From positions 1 to 21,078 of the forward strand of contig PCVQ01000029.1 of assembly GCA_002796025.1 (NCBI GenBank): a stretch of DNA of 21,078 nucleotides. Direction: 5' to 3'. Source of the DNA: Candidatus Peregrinibacteria bacterium CG11_big_fil_rev_8_21_14_0_20_46_8. GTDB lineage: Bacteria > Patescibacteriota > Gracilibacteria > UBA1369 > UM-FILTER-53-11. The position numbers were made by a program, and so were the translations under genes. The notes under the pieces were generated by a model that saw nothing but the letters and a program-made list of their open reading frames with translations, was not told where the DNA came from and did no database searches. Shown here piece after piece: positions 1-6,803 of the stretch. Position 1 is the first letter of the stretch; each line of letters starts with the position of its first letter.

Positions 1-51
1 GGGCGGTGGTGTTCCACCTGGAGGTGTTCCGCCTTGTGTTTGATCGTCCAT
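1..51 (-). CDS. Gly/Pro/Thr-rich protein, N-terminal fragment (partial)
   Basis: Reading leftward from an ATG at 49-51, 17 codons are open to the window edge and translate as MDDQTQGGTPPGGTPPP. The GGTPP unit occurs twice, a low-complexity Gly/Pro/Thr start that in CPR proteins often precedes a membrane segment; that last point is recollection and inference. No Shine-Dalgarno is visible upstream. The rest of the gene lies outside the window, so function cannot be named. It diverges from the tRNA-Val gene. Confidence 0.55.
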   Translation of the reverse strand, partial: MDDQTQGGTPPGGTPPP

Positions 52-216
52 AATATTAAAAAGTTTACAGAAGTAATAAGCAAAATAACAGCTCCGGAAA
101 CGAATTATAGACAAGAATGGAGTAAATATCCAATTTCAGATAACAAAAGGTTGCGCCTTCGGCGCGCTTACTTTATATAATTAGCCGACAGAATCATTTT
201 GCTTTCTGTCAGCTCG
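52..216. promoter_or_regulatory. Intergenic with tRNA promoter candidate
   Basis: This 165-nt stretch holds no ORF that I credit. A perfect -10 hexamer TATAAT is at 176-181; the best -35 is TTGCGC at 151-156 (19-nt spacer), so the tRNA leader would be about 29 nt. A short GC hairpin GCGCC-TTC-GGCGC (153-165) lies in the spacer, and a 7-bp stem GACAGAA/TTCTGTC (187-193 with 204-210, 10-nt loop) lies in the predicted leader just before the tRNA. The leader stem may assist 5' processing; that is inference. Confidence 0.45.
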
Positions 217-293
217 GGGCTGTTAGCTCAGTTGGCTAGAGCGTCTCATTGACGTTGAGAAGGTCAGTGGTTCGAGTCCACTACAGCCCACCA
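217..293 (+). tRNA. tRNA-Val (anticodon GAC), CCA encoded
   Basis: A full cloverleaf can be folded by eye: acceptor stem GGGCTGT (217-223) with ACAGCCC (283-289); D stem GCTC (226-229) with GAGC (239-242); anticodon stem TCTCA (244-248) with TGAGA (256-260) and loop TTGACGT with anticodon GAC at 251-253; five-nt variable loop; T stem AGTGG (266-270) with CCACT (278-282) and loop TTCGAGT. Discriminator A290 is followed by genomically encoded CCA (291-293). GAC reads GUC/GUU valine codons. Confidence 0.97.
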
Positions 294-298
294 GGAAA

Positions 299-359
299 AT
301 TTGAGCGGCTTCCCAGGAAGGAATCCAGACATTTAATCGCTCAAATCGATCCCTTTTTT
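299..359 (+). terminator. Structured terminator-like element after tRNA-Val
   Basis: Perfect 9-bp arms ATTTGAGCG (299-307) and CGCTCAAAT (338-346) enclose a 30-nt interior that itself contains a small hairpin (CTTC-CCAG-GAAG, 309-320). Seven nt later comes a run of six T (354-359). This fits an intrinsic terminator for the tRNA transcript with an unusually large loop. The alternative is a small structured RNA. No ORF crosses it. Confidence 0.45.
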
Positions 360-438
360 AGTCGGCCTTTGCGAATAGCGCTTATCTTTTTGTGAGCTAA
401 TCTTCGCGAATCCCGTTCATCTTTTGTTCATCTCGGTT

Positions 439-453
439 TGCTAGGGTGTCCCC
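439..453 (+). promoter_or_regulatory. Extended -10 immediately before comF
   Basis: TGC-TAGGGT (439-447) ends 6 nt before the ATG at 454, placing the expected transcription start at or within a base or two of the start codon. The -35 is not convincing. The element matches the arrangement before the glycosyltransferase, dnaX, sortase and rnhA genes. Confidence 0.4.
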
Positions 454-1095
454 ATGCATCGTCTTTTACGAGCAGCTTTCAACCTCCTCTTCCCTCTCCA
501 ATGCTGCAATTGCGGCAAAATAGGGAATCCGCTCTGCCAATTCTGCTTCGCAAAAATCTTGCGTAAACAAAAATTCGAAGATCACGTGCTCTATGCCGCG
601 CCGCTGCACAACAATCCAATTTTGCGACAGGCAATTCACCACTTTAAATATAAAGGCGCAAAAGAAGTCGGTGCAGAGCTCGTCAAACTCTTTAAAGAGA
701 TACCACAGGGCATCTTTATCCCCGTTCCACTCCACCCCGAGCGGCAAAAAACGCGAAGATATAACCAATCCCTCATTTTAGCACGAACCTTTGCGCAACA
801 TGCCAACTCATCGGTACTCGATATTCTGCTGCGCATTAAAGATACCGCCCATCAGGCTCACATGAACCGTGCGGAACGCCTGCGCAATTTACATAACGCA
901 TTTGCAATAGAAAAAAACACATCGCGCCTTAGCCCGCACGAGCAATACTTTATTGTTGATGATGTGAGCACAACCGGTGCAACCATACAGGCATGTGCAA
1001 CAATCCTGCGCCAACACGGGGCTCACTATATTGCCGGCATCGTTCTTGCGCACGATCAAGTCATGGTTAATTTTCCAAGCAAGTCGGGCAATTGA
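454..1095 (+). CDS. comF: ComF-like phosphoribosyltransferase
   Basis: A 213-aa protein of the ComF/GntX family, whose members support uptake and handling of transforming single-stranded DNA in competent bacteria. The N-terminus carries a four-Cys zinc knuckle (Cys17, Cys20, Cys28, Cys31). The middle contains the family signature around residues 90-110 (PVPLHPERQKTRRYNQS) and the PRPP-binding loop VDDVSTTGAT (168-177), so the type I PRTase fold looks intact. No Shine-Dalgarno is present; a -10 element ends 6 nt upstream. The 3' end overlaps the convergent gene at 1056-1511 by 40 nt. Other competence genes are not visible in the window, so a role in DNA uptake is inferred from the family only. 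Confidence 0.9.
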   Translation: MHRLLRAAFNLLFPLQCCNCGKIGNPLCQFCFAKILRKQKFEDHVLYAAPLHNNPILRQAIHHFKYKGAKEVGAELVKLFKEIPQGIFIPVPLHPERQKTRRYNQSLILARTFAQHANSSVLDILLRIKDTAHQAHMNRAERLRNLHNAFAIEKNTSRLSPHEQYFIVDDVSTTGATIQACATILRQHGAHYIAGIVLAHDQVMVNFPSKSGN

Positions 1096-1511
1096 TGGTT
1101 CACAAAATTTCCTTCAATAATTTCTACCTTGGGCTTAATTTTGCTGGAAAGTTTTTCGTACACACTATTTTTTATATCTGGAGGCATAAAGATAAAAATG
1201 CGGGAGTATTTTTCTTTTTGATCGAGCTCGTGCAACTGTTCGGCAAAATAGTTAATAAATACTGTGCGGTAGTGCTCTTTATTATGCGGCGCATTCCCAT
1301 ACATAGTATGCGTGCCAGTCGGAGCAAATAAATACCCTTCTTTATCCGAATACTCAAAATCGGTATCAGGGGTCTGAATATCATCGCCTGCAGTAACCTG
1401 CCGTCCGAAGGCGTGATAGGTCTTCGCCATAAGATGAGCCATACAGACAATCAAGACCGGCTGCGGAAATTCAACAAATTCCTTGGGAATCTGGAATGTT
1501 TTTTGGGTCAT
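1056..1511 (-). CDS. Host_attach/baeRF-like protein
   Basis: This 151-aa protein resembles, by eye, the short Host_attach family (Pfam Host_attach, related to bacterial homologues of the central domain of eukaryotic release factor 1). Shared features are an N-terminal strand (PQPVLIVCMAHLMAKTYHA), a central block rich in Asp/Gly, a helix with a 'YRTVFINYFAEQLHEL' pattern, a 'FIFMPP' strand where relatives have 'LVLVAPP', and the ending 'EGNFVNHQLPDLLGKL' where relatives have 'kdLtnHp.deI'. The family name comes from an Agrobacterium attachment phenotype; biochemical function is not established. No signal peptide or membrane helix is seen, so it is probably cytosolic. It diverges from the glycosyltransferase with 50 nt between starts, and overlaps the comF 3' end by 40 nt. 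The start at 1511 has no clear promoter spacing support and could be a little further in. Confidence 0.5.
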   Translation of the reverse strand: MTQKTFQIPKEFVEFPQPVLIVCMAHLMAKTYHAFGRQVTAGDDIQTPDTDFEYSDKEGYLFAPTGTHTMYGNAPHNKEHYRTVFINYFAEQLHELDQKEKYSRIFIFMPPDIKNSVYEKLSSKIKPKVEIIEGNFVNHQLPDLLGKLTMT

Positions 1512-1525
1512 ATCTATATGACCAA

Positions 1526-1561
1526 TTGAGCTTTAAAAATCTGACATGCTACACTGCGACT
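1526..1561 (+). promoter_or_regulatory. Promoter of the glycosyltransferase, start-site defining
   Basis: A -35 TTGAGC (1526-1531), an 18-nt spacer, and an extended -10 TGC-TACACT (1547-1555) are followed by only 6 nt before ATG 1562. The predicted transcript starts at the start codon. This argues against the upstream in-frame start at 1496, which lies 5' of the promoter. Confidence 0.65.
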
Positions 1562-2668
1562 ATGCTCAAAGTTGCGATTGTTCATGATTTTCTTCTGCGC
1601 CTTGGAGGTGCCGAACGTGTTCTTGCCGCGCTTGCAGAACTCTATAAAAACGCACCGATTTATACCCTGCTCTATGACGAAAAAACCACCTGGAAAGAAT
1701 TTCCGCACGAACGAATCCGTCCTTCGGGGCTTCAAAAATTGCCGCGCTTTATTCGAAACAACCACCGGTACTTAATCGGAATGATGCCGCGTGCCTTGGA
1801 AGCGTGGGATTTTTCTGAATATGATTTGGTTATCTCTTCGAATACTGCACTGAGTCACGGAATCGTTACGCCCTCACACACGATGCACATCAGTTACATT
1901 CACTCCCCTATGCGCTTTGCATGGGATTGGACGCACGAATATTTAAAAAATGAATCATTATTAAAGCGGGCAGCCGGAGCACTCTTACTTAAAAAGCTGC
2001 GACTCTGGGATCAATATGCGAGTGACCGGCCCGATCATCTTATTGCAAATTCCCGCAATATTCAGCGGAGAATCCATAAATACTATCGGCGCGATGCCGC
2101 AGTCGTATATCCGCCGGTCGATATCGAGCGCTTCTCTCCTGCAAAGCGGCGCGAAAACTACTTTGTGATGATTTCAAATCTCACACCCTATAAGCGGGTT
2201 GATTTGGCGATCTATCTCTTTAATAAAATAGGACGGCGGCTGGTGATTATTGGAGACGGTCCGCAACGCGATTTTTTAAAGAGCATCGCCGGACCGAATA
2301 TTGAATTTCAAGGCTTTCTAAGCGACACAGAAAGCGCGGCAATCTTAAGTAAAGCACAAGCGCTCATCTTTCCCGGAGAAGAAGATTTTGGCATTGTACC
2401 GGTAGAGGCGATGGCCTGCGGCGTGCCGGTACTGGCATTGCGGAGGGGCGGGGTCCAAGAATCTGTTATAGAAGGCGTAACCGGCGAATTTTTTGATGAA
2501 GCGAATGTAGCCAGTATGGAGGCGGGATTGGCGCGCTTAATACTCAATCTAAAAAAATACGACAGAAATGTGATACGAGCCCGGGCCGAAGAATTCAGTA
2601 AAGCGAATTTTCTGAGCCGGATGCGGTATGTAATCCGGCAGATGCGGAGTCAAGCCAAGCTGCATTGA
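1562..2668 (+). CDS. GT4-family glycosyltransferase (mannosyltransferase-like)
   Basis: A 368-aa GT-B fold, retaining-type glycosyltransferase of family GT4. The N-terminal half begins with VAIVHDFLLRLGGAERVL (4-21), the 'GGAE' acceptor-side loop seen in polysaccharide mannosyltransferases, and has the 'SYIHSPMRFAWD' block (111-122). The C-terminal half carries the nucleotide-sugar site: VGR-like strand replaced by 'FVMISNLTPYKR' (201-212), 'IIGDGP' (229-234) and the EX7E motif spanning Glu274 to Glu282 in EEDFGIVPVEAMACG. No signal peptide or transmembrane helix; it likely acts at the inner face of the membrane in cell-surface glycan assembly. The exact sugar is not determinable. The start at 1562 is chosen because a promoter sits directly upstream; the longer frame from 1496 adds non-homologous sequence. 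It is a single gene, not visibly clustered with other glycan genes. Confidence 0.88.
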   Translation: MLKVAIVHDFLLRLGGAERVLAALAELYKNAPIYTLLYDEKTTWKEFPHERIRPSGLQKLPRFIRNNHRYLIGMMPRALEAWDFSEYDLVISSNTALSHGIVTPSHTMHISYIHSPMRFAWDWTHEYLKNESLLKRAAGALLLKKLRLWDQYASDRPDHLIANSRNIQRRIHKYYRRDAAVVYPPVDIERFSPAKRRENYFVMISNLTPYKRVDLAIYLFNKIGRRLVIIGDGPQRDFLKSIAGPNIEFQGFLSDTESAAILSKAQALIFPGEEDFGIVPVEAMACGVPVLALRRGGVQESVIEGVTGEFFDEANVASMEAGLARLILNLKKYDRNVIRARAEEFSKANFLSRMRYVIRQMRSQAKLH

Positions 2669-2702
2669 TGATGCACTTCATTTTTGCTACGCTGCCACAG
2701 CC
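2665..2702 (+). promoter_or_regulatory. dnaX promoter overlapping the upstream stop codon
   Basis: TTGATG (2665-2670) overlaps the TGA of the glycosyltransferase; a 17-nt spacer leads to an extended -10 TGC-TACGCT (2685-2693), 9 nt before ATG 2703. The leader would be about 2-3 nt, with no room for a Shine-Dalgarno. Confidence 0.6.
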
Positions 2703-4259
2703 ATGGCCCTCTATTCTAAATACCGTCCCCAGGATTTTCAGCAACTTGTGGGGCAGGATCACATCCGCACTACGCTTCTCAATGAGGTAAAAGTCGGTGC
2801 TTTGGCACATGCCTATCTCTTTACCGGACCGCGCGGAACCGGCAAAACCACAACTGCCCGTCTCATTGCAAAAATTCTAAACTGCACAACGCGTGATGAG
2901 AATGGCGATCCTTGTAATACGTGTGAATTTTGCACTGATATAACAGAATCGAGCCTGATTGACGTCATCGAAATTGATGCAGCGAGCAACCGCGGTATTG
3001 ATGAGATTCGCGATCTCAAAGAAAAAATCAACTTTGCACCGACCCGAGCCAAGACTAAAACATATATTATCGACGAGGTGCATATGCTGACTAAAGAGGC
3101 CTTTAATGCGCTCCTAAAAACGCTCGAAGAGCCGCCCGAGGCGGTCTACTTTATTTTATGTACAACCGAAATTCATAAAATACCCGATACGATCATCTCG
3201 CGGTGCCAGCGCTTCGACTTTAAACGAATTCCGGTGCGCACGCTTATGACACGACTGAACTTTATTGCACAAAAAGAGGGCATTGAGGCGGAAGATACGG
3301 CGCTTGAGATGATTGCACGTCATGTTGAAGGCGGTATGCGCGATGCCATTGGACTGCTCGATCAGCTCAGTATGGAGGGAAAATTGCGAACTGAAGATGT
3401 ACAGATGCACCTGGGTATCACGAGCCACAAAACGATTGAAGATTTTTTAGATGTGTTGGAAAAACAAGATCTCACCAAAGCGCTGCGTATGATTGAAGAG
3501 GTGCATAATGAGGGCTACGATCTTGGAACTTTTTTGCGTGAGATACTTGCAAGCCTGCGCGAAAAGATGATGCAGGCGATTCAAAATAACAGTGATCCGC
3601 ATATTTGGCTCGAGATGATTACGCGCTTTGAAGAGGCGCGCGCAATGCTGCGAACCACGGTTATTCCACAGCTGCCCCTGGAAATAGCGGCAATAAAGAT
3701 TTGTCATGCACAGGGCGGCAACGGCGCAGCAATTACTAACGCTAAAACAGCAACAGTTACAACAAAATCAACAGAAAAAAAAGTAATACCAAAAGAACCA
3801 GAAATCATCGAAGCCACCAGCAAAGCCCAAAACGAAGAAGAAAAGACCGCCAAAAAATTGAAAGATGAAATTCAGCACGAAAAGGTCGATGCGAATATCG
3901 CAGAAAACTGGAAGCGCGTTTTGGAACATGTTGAACCACCATCGCTGCGCCGCTCGCTCACCGATGCAAAAGTAACAGAAGAGCCAAATGGAGAGCTAAC
4001 ACTAAGCTTTCGCTCTAACTTTCATAAAAACAAAGTAGATAGTAATGAAGGCCGCATGAAAATAGACAAAGTAATACAGCATATTTTTGGAAGAAAAGTT
4101 ATATATATGTGCGTACTCGATACGACACTGCCAACTACAACAGCTAAACAGGAAAAGCCAAAAGCAGAAGAACCTGCAGAAGCATTACACAGCGAAGAAT
4201 CTGTAAAATCAGGAGCGGGTAATCTGCTGGATCAAGCTATGGAGATGTTTGGAGAATAA
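2703..4259 (+). CDS. dnaX: DNA polymerase III subunit gamma/tau
   Basis: The clamp-loader ATPase that loads the beta sliding clamp and tethers polymerases at the fork; 518 aa. Visible motifs: Walker A GPRGTGKT (42-49), the four-Cys zinc module (Cys61, Cys71, Cys74, Cys77), Walker B IIDEVH (122-127), sensor 1 ILCTTE (151-156), and the arginine-finger SRCQRF (166-171). The AAA+ core and lid run to about residue 330; then a low-complexity Thr/Glu/Lys linker (about 345-395) and a C-terminal domain with 'NWKRVLEHV', as in long tau-type proteins. No slippery A-run programmed frameshift was evident in the linker region beyond ordinary AAAAAA stretches near 3775. It is transcribed from its own promoter; ybaB and recR, its frequent partners elsewhere, are not adjacent. 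It converges on ligA with a 52-nt gap and no clear terminator. Confidence 0.97.
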   Translation: MALYSKYRPQDFQQLVGQDHIRTTLLNEVKVGALAHAYLFTGPRGTGKTTTARLIAKILNCTTRDENGDPCNTCEFCTDITESSLIDVIEIDAASNRGIDEIRDLKEKINFAPTRAKTKTYIIDEVHMLTKEAFNALLKTLEEPPEAVYFILCTTEIHKIPDTIISRCQRFDFKRIPVRTLMTRLNFIAQKEGIEAEDTALEMIARHVEGGMRDAIGLLDQLSMEGKLRTEDVQMHLGITSHKTIEDFLDVLEKQDLTKALRMIEEVHNEGYDLGTFLREILASLREKMMQAIQNNSDPHIWLEMITRFEEARAMLRTTVIPQLPLEIAAIKICHAQGGNGAAITNAKTATVTTKSTEKKVIPKEPEIIEATSKAQNEEEKTAKKLKDEIQHEKVDANIAENWKRVLEHVEPPSLRRSLTDAKVTEEPNGELTLSFRSNFHKNKVDSNEGRMKIDKVIQHIFGRKVIYMCVLDTTLPTTTAKQEKPKAEEPAEALHSEESVKSGAGNLLDQAMEMFGE

Positions 4260-4311
4260 CTTTGTGCTATTTTCGATACAATCACAGACTTACCTGGGCG
4301 CTTAAAACAGC

Positions 4312-6360
4312 TCACTTTAACAACTCTCGAAACGCGGCTTCGGAAAGAACTTCAATACCTAGCTCTTGAGCCCGCTTTAATTTAGAGCCCGGATTCTCCC
4401 CGACTATTAAATAATCAGTCTTTGCCGAAACATCGGACTGGGCAACGCCACCGGCGCGTTTAATCGCATCTTTGATTTCTTGCCGTCCAAAATGCTCGAG
4501 TGTTCCGGTAACTACGATACGCTTGCCATTGATTTTTGAAGACGATGCAGCGCGCGACTCGTGCTCAATTTCAACACCCACACGCTCCAATTTTTCTAGC
4601 AGTTTTTTATTTCGCTCCTCGTGAAACCACTCAAAAAGTGAAGCCGCAGCGACCGAGCCAAAACCTTGAATTTGCTCTATATCTTGAGCAGAATATTGTT
4701 CAAAAAAATTATACACACTGCTGGGTGAAATTGTTTTCATATGTGATGCAACATATCGCGCCAAATCCTGACTCACCCCTTCGCCAATATGGCGAATTCC
4801 CAAAGAAAATAAAAAGCGCGAAAGCGAAACTTTTTTGGCCGCAGCAATCGCTTCCACAACTTTCTGCGCACGCTTTTCTTTAAATAATGGCAGCTCCAAA
4901 AGATCTCCTTCCTTTAAAGTAAAAATATCAGCGGGATCTGCAATTAACTTTGCATCGATCAACTGCAAAACTACCTTCTCTCCCAAACCATCGATATCAA
5001 ATGCAGGTTTGCTCACAAAGTGAATAATCGATTCGCGTTCGCGCGCATAACAGTTACGATTCGTACAGCGCGTTACTGCCTCTCCCTCGGGCTTTATTAC
5101 TTCACTGCCGCACACCGGACACGTATTTGGAAAAACAAATTTTTTCTCTTTACCGGTACGCAACTTTGTAAGAACTTCGACTACTGCCGGAATCACATCT
5201 CCGGCCTTTTCAATAATTACCGTGTCGCCAATACGCACATCTTTACGTTCTAGCTCATCGGCATTATGCAGGGTTGCGCGAGAAACCGTTGATCCTGCAA
5301 CAACAACCGGTTCCAGCTCTGCAACCGGTGTAAGCGCACCGGTTCGCCCGACCTGCACAGTAATATCACGAACTCGTGTTGTGGTTTGCGTAGCAGGAAA
5401 TTTATATGCCACCGCCCAGCGCGGCGTCTTTGCCGTGTATCCCATTCTGCGCTGCAACTCACGATCATTAACTTTTACTACCACGCCGTCGATCTCATAT
5501 TCCAGTCCATCGCGCCGATGCTCCCACTTTTCAACAAATTTCATTACCTCACTCAACGAGTGGGCCACAATATGCTCGCGATTCACAGGCAAACCCAATG
5601 ACTTTAATTTTTGCAAAACTCCTTCCTGCGTTTTGGTCTCATCCGAAAAAGTGTGCTTGCCAAGCTCATACGTAAAAAATGAAAGATTCCGCGAAGCCGC
5701 AATGGCAGGATCGAGCTGGCGAACAGTTCCGGCTGCAGAATTTCGCGGATTGGCAAAAATAGTTTTGCCCATCTTTTCTTGCTCTTTATTAATGCGCTCA
5801 AACTCCTTCAAACTTAAAAAAACCTCGCCGCCAACCTCTAAATCGACCGGCTCGCGCAACCGCAATGGCACCGCCTCTATGGTCTTAACGGTATGCGTCA
5901 CCTCTTCGCCCTCAATTCCGTTTCCGCGCGTTACCGCTCTCACCAACTCACCCGCCTCATATACTAAAGTAATATTCAACCCGTCTATTTTTAACTCGCA
6001 CACAAATTCGAGAGGCTTAATACCTCCCCCGCCGGCGGCACTCCCCGGCACCAATTTTTCGATCTTTTTGCCCCATGCCAAGAGCTCTTCTTCAGAAAAA
6101 ACATCTTCCAAGCTCTTTTTCGGTGTGAGATGACGAACAGTTTTAAAACGGCCGGAAAGAACACTCCCAACGCGCTGCGTCGGCGAATCAGGTGTAATAA
6201 ACTCCGGAAATTGTGCCTCGAGCGCCTTTAATTCCTTTTTTAAGGAATCGCGTACTGCCTCACTCACTGGCGACTCATCCTTGACAAAATAACGATAATT
6301 TAAATCGTTTATCTCATTGCGCAACTTCTCAATTCTCGCTTTTGCAGTGGCTTTATCCAT
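4312..6360 (-). CDS. ligA: NAD-dependent DNA ligase
   Basis: Seals nicks at Okazaki junctions and in repair using NAD+ as AMP donor; 682 aa, normal family length. Domain order: NAD-binding domain Ia (about 1-68, with ITPDSPTQRVG at 55-65), adenylation domain with catalytic Lys124 in ELKIDG, 'GLEYEIDGVVVK' (285-296) and AYKF (318-321), OB fold, a four-Cys zinc finger (Cys414, Cys417, Cys432, Cys437), helix-hairpin-helix repeats (about 455-590) and a C-terminal BRCT domain (about 608-682, with IVVTGTL and the AKTDYLIVGENPGSK loop). In domain Ia the usual 'EYD' is 'VRD', so one NAD-contacting Tyr is not obvious. The start at 6360 is preceded by a -10-like TAGAAT 12 nt upstream on this strand, in a 62-nt divergent region shared with the gene at 6423. 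Confidence 0.97.
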   Translation of the reverse strand: MDKATAKARIEKLRNEINDLNYRYFVKDESPVSEAVRDSLKKELKALEAQFPEFITPDSPTQRVGSVLSGRFKTVRHLTPKKSLEDVFSEEELLAWGKKIEKLVPGSAAGGGGIKPLEFVCELKIDGLNITLVYEAGELVRAVTRGNGIEGEEVTHTVKTIEAVPLRLREPVDLEVGGEVFLSLKEFERINKEQEKMGKTIFANPRNSAAGTVRQLDPAIAASRNLSFFTYELGKHTFSDETKTQEGVLQKLKSLGLPVNREHIVAHSLSEVMKFVEKWEHRRDGLEYEIDGVVVKVNDRELQRRMGYTAKTPRWAVAYKFPATQTTTRVRDITVQVGRTGALTPVAELEPVVVAGSTVSRATLHNADELERKDVRIGDTVIIEKAGDVIPAVVEVLTKLRTGKEKKFVFPNTCPVCGSEVIKPEGEAVTRCTNRNCYARERESIIHFVSKPAFDIDGLGEKVVLQLIDAKLIADPADIFTLKEGDLLELPLFKEKRAQKVVEAIAAAKKVSLSRFLFSLGIRHIGEGVSQDLARYVASHMKTISPSSVYNFFEQYSAQDIEQIQGFGSVAAASLFEWFHEERNKKLLEKLERVGVEIEHESRAASSSKINGKRIVVTGTLEHFGRQEIKDAIKRAGGVAQSDVSAKTDYLIVGENPGSKLKRAQELGIEVLSEAAFRELLK

Positions 6361-6367
6361 ATGTGCA

Positions 6368-6396
6368 TTGAAATTCTAACCTGTTTTTGCTATAAT
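6368..6396 (+). promoter_or_regulatory. Near-consensus promoter for the 6423-8381 genes
   Basis: TTGAAA (6368-6373), exactly 17 nt, then extended -10 TGC-TATAAT (6388-6396): the best sigma-70-type promoter in the window. The start codon at 6423 lies 26 nt downstream, leaving a leader of about 19-20 nt with no Shine-Dalgarno. The -10 overlaps the palindrome TATAATTTATA, and the ligA promoter runs the other way through the same 62 nt. Confidence 0.75.
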
Positions 6397-6422
6397 TTAT
6401 AGATTATTTAACCTGATTATAA

Positions 6423-6791
6423 ATGGACACCAACCAGCCAATCGACCCGAATACACAGGCCGAACTGAATCAACCGCTCGAAAAAAAGGAAGGAATTTCT
6501 CAAGAAGACCAGGCATTTTTGCATGATTTGGTTGCAAAAGTGGAGAGCGGACAGATAGATCTGCATAAGCCAAGCTCACTTATAAATGAAGCAGTTTACA
6601 GCTCACTTCCGGAAGACAAGCGTGGAAAGGTCGATTTTGATGCCGTAAATTTGCTCACGCAGTGCAGAAATATTTATGAGCTCTGGAAAGCAACCGGCCA
6701 GGCGAGTTTCCAAATTGAAAACATGGTTCGTCAAGTACGCCTCACCAAAGAGCGCCTCGAAGGAATTTCGGGCGATGTTTATATAATCTAA
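6423..6791 (+). CDS. Uncharacterised small acidic protein
   Basis: A 122-aa protein that I do not recognise at family level. It begins with a polar, disordered-looking stretch (MDTNQPIDPNTQAELNQ) followed by predicted helices; 'EDQAFLHDLVAKVESGQIDLHKPSSLIN' reads like a short helix-turn-helix pair that recurs in CPR hypothetical proteins (recollection). One Cys, no signal peptide, no membrane helix, so cytosolic by inspection. It has the strongest promoter of the window and is followed after 12 nt by the gene at 6804 without a Shine-Dalgarno, so the two are probably one operon. Coding status is supported by the promoter, the tight spacing and the absence of a competing frame. Confidence 0.8.
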   Translation: MDTNQPIDPNTQAELNQPLEKKEGISQEDQAFLHDLVAKVESGQIDLHKPSSLINEAVYSSLPEDKRGKVDFDAVNLLTQCRNIYELWKATGQASFQIENMVRQVRLTKERLEGISGDVYII

Positions 6792-6803
6792 AGATTCTCC
6801 GCT

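Noticed and set aside
371..436. Imperfect direct repeat around GCGAAT (371 and 406)
   Set aside because: Only about 17 of 21 bases match and there are two units, too weak to name.
1093..1095. UGA recoding as glycine
   Set aside because: comF, ligA, ychF, rel and others end properly at TGA at the expected family length, and no in-frame TGA interrupts a conserved domain.
1496..1561. 22-residue N-terminal extension of the glycosyltransferase
   Set aside because: It contains the gene's own -35 and -10, and the family starts at MLKVAIVHDF.
3765..3785. Programmed frameshift in dnaX at an A-rich stretch
   Set aside because: An A7 run exists near 3775-3781, but no downstream hairpin or early stop in the -1 frame was established, so a gamma-form frameshift cannot be claimed.
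5222..6133. 303-aa open frame antisense to ligA
   Set aside because: It is Ser/Thr/Arg-rich with no recognisable motif and lies wholly opposite a well-supported ligase; typical antisense shadow.
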